Source: Magnetospirillum sp. WYHS-4 (GTDB taxonomy: Bacteria > Pseudomonadota > Alphaproteobacteria > Rhodospirillales > GLO-3). From it: a stretch of 40,004 nucleotides of DNA. Position 1 is the stretch's first letter, and each line of letters begins with the position of its first letter. The notes under the pieces are model-generated. The model saw only the letters and a program-made list of their open reading frames with translations. It did not search any database and was not told the origin of the DNA. Shown piece after piece: positions 39,426 through 40,004 of this stretch. The stretch lies in assembly GCA_039908345.1 (NCBI GenBank), contig JAMOBD010000022.1, positions 1-40,004 on the forward strand, read 5' to 3'. Both the position numbers and the translations under genes were made by a program.

Positions 39426-39686
39426 GGCTGATCGCTGGCGCCCCGCGCGGAGTTGTAGCGGGCGGCGTTCCTCGCGTCATCCTACGGACCATCGTAGGGT
39501 CCGACCACTTCATGGCCAAAACCCGCCCATCCCCGAGTCCAGAACCGACCGCCAATTCCCCCGTTCCTGCCCAAACGAGTCCAAAACCTCGTTTTGCCCC
39601 GCCTTCCCCCGAAGCCCTTGCCCACCGCCCGTTTCGCCCCGGTTTCCCCGATCCGGACAGAGTCCAGAACTGGTCACCTCCCTACA
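39426..39686. other. Gap between repressor and phage left terminus
   Basis: No gene is supported here. It contains a stem-loop CCTACG-N6-CGTAGG (39481..39498) that could end repressor transcripts, and the three transposase-site motifs at 39534..39670. Short open frames on both strands are composition artefacts. Confidence 0.6.
39534..39686. other. Phage left end with three transposase-site motifs
   Basis: Three direct copies of a GAGTCCARAAC motif lie at 39534..39545, 39576..39587 and 39659..39670, pointing inward relative to the terminus CTACA (39682..39686). They match in sequence and orientation the two copies at the right end. By analogy with Mu attL these are transposase sites L1 to L3, with L1 nearest the terminus. 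Confidence 0.85.
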
Positions 39687-39691
39687 CCTGG
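39687..39691. repeat. Target-site duplication CCTGG, right copy
   Basis: Second copy of the 5-bp duplication, directly after CTACA. Collapsing the two copies restores an open host reading frame. Confidence 0.9.
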
Positions 39692-40004
39692 CCGATACTT
39701 ACCTCCGCCGCCTGCTTGGCCACGACCTGCCGGACGGCGCCCGCCGGGCCCTGATCGGCGACGCGGAACCGGAACGGATTCCGGTGGGCGTGCTGAAGGA
39801 CGAATGGGAAAAGCGGCATCCCTCCGACACCATGGAATGCACGCCGGAGAAGTGCCCGCCCGTCACGCCGCGCCCCCTCGGCACAGTGAACGCCGCCGAC
39901 CCGGTCCCGCCGCCGCGGCTCATGGTGGATCGGCTGGACGACCCCGAGGAGGAAGACCGCCAACGCCGCCTGGCCCATATCGAACGCCGCCGCGCCGAAC
40001 GCGG
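39687..40004 (+). pseudogene. Host gene, 3'-side fragment of the interrupted gene
   Basis: This is the continuation of the host frame after the prophage. It reads from the CCTGG duplicate to the window end without a stop (about 105 codons). The protein includes LADTYLRRLLGHDLPDG, two closely spaced cysteines (MECTPEKCPP), a proline-rich linker and a strongly charged C-terminal stretch rich in Arg and Glu. It has no start codon or ribosome site of its own near the junction, which fits a separated 3' part. I do not recognise the family. It could be a regulator or a gene of another mobile element; no function is assigned. Confidence 0.75.

Larger units (their letters stand above)
145..39686 (-). 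mobile_element. Complete Mu-like transposable prophage (siphovirus type)
   Basis: The element is bounded by inverted TGTAG/CTACA termini and a 5-bp target duplication. It carries a repressor, Ner, MuA and MuB, GemA, Mor, lysis genes, a Mu/B3-like head block and a long-tail block, in the standard order, read on the minus strand. The phage left (repressor) end is at 39686 and its right end at 145. A tape measure and tail-tip set without a sheath gene points to a non-contractile tail, as in Pseudomonas B3/D3112-type or Rhodobacter RcapMu-type phages (family knowledge). Every structural module is present and open, so it may be inducible (inference). Confidence 0.95.

Noticed and set aside
39426-39754. 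Proline-rich frames across the phage left end
   Set aside because: They cross the phage-host junction and transposase-site motifs; a shared gene there is not credible.
1-40004. CRISPR arrays, tRNA or rRNA genes, IS elements inside the prophage
   Set aside because: No regularly spaced repeats, tRNA-like cloverleaf or second transposase were noticed by reading. A tool-based scan for tRNAs would be decisive.

Overview
The window is one complete Mu-like (transposable) prophage of 39,542 bp (145..39686) in a GC-rich chromosome, with short host flanks. GC content, codon use and gene types suggest an alphaproteobacterium, possibly Rhodospirillales; that assignment is inference. The ends can be fixed to the base. 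The outer ends are TGTAG (145..149) and CTACA (39682..39686), each copy of CCTGG just outside is a 5-bp target duplication (140..144 and 39687..39691), and five copies of a GAGTCCARAA transposase-site motif lie in the ends. Removing the element and one CCTGG joins the two flanks into a single open frame, so the phage interrupted a host gene of unknown function.

The phage genome runs right to left. At the right are a plus-strand XRE repressor with an operator cluster, then on the minus strand Ner, two small genes, transposase MuA (DDE) and MuB, followed by tightly overlapping early genes (31-34 kb), including DUF3164, a membrane-anchored thermonuclease fusion and several microproteins too short for usual ORF cut-offs. 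The middle block (25-29 kb) holds an antirepressor-like protein, a Cys/His protein, an ASCH protein, a ParB/MT-A70 methyltransferase fusion, GemA and Mor. Lysis genes (23.5-25 kb) are a SleB-type hydrolase, a holin candidate and a class-3 lipase. The head block (13-22.6 kb) is Mu/B3-like: DUF1804, TerL, DUF935 portal, an F protein fused to a PBECR2-like RNase domain, protease/scaffold, DUF2190, capsid, DUF1320, gpG and Gp37.

The tail block (1-13 kb) is siphoviral: tube protein, a lambda G/GT-like chaperone pair with a GGGAAAC -1 frameshift site, a 999-aa tape measure, L/K/J-type tip proteins, and a fibre with a DUF4376 assembly protein. No contractile sheath is present. A Dam-family methylase occupies the end where Mu carries mom.

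Three plus-strand genes oppose the lytic genes: 37919..38278 inside the early operon, and a two-gene membrane/zinc-ribbon cassette at 29313..29903. These are the best candidates for lysogenic cargo. Other points to follow up are the methyltransferase fusion, the nuclease fusion, the lipase in the lysis cassette, and an unexplained palindrome (GTGCAAATTTGCAC) found inside two phage genes.
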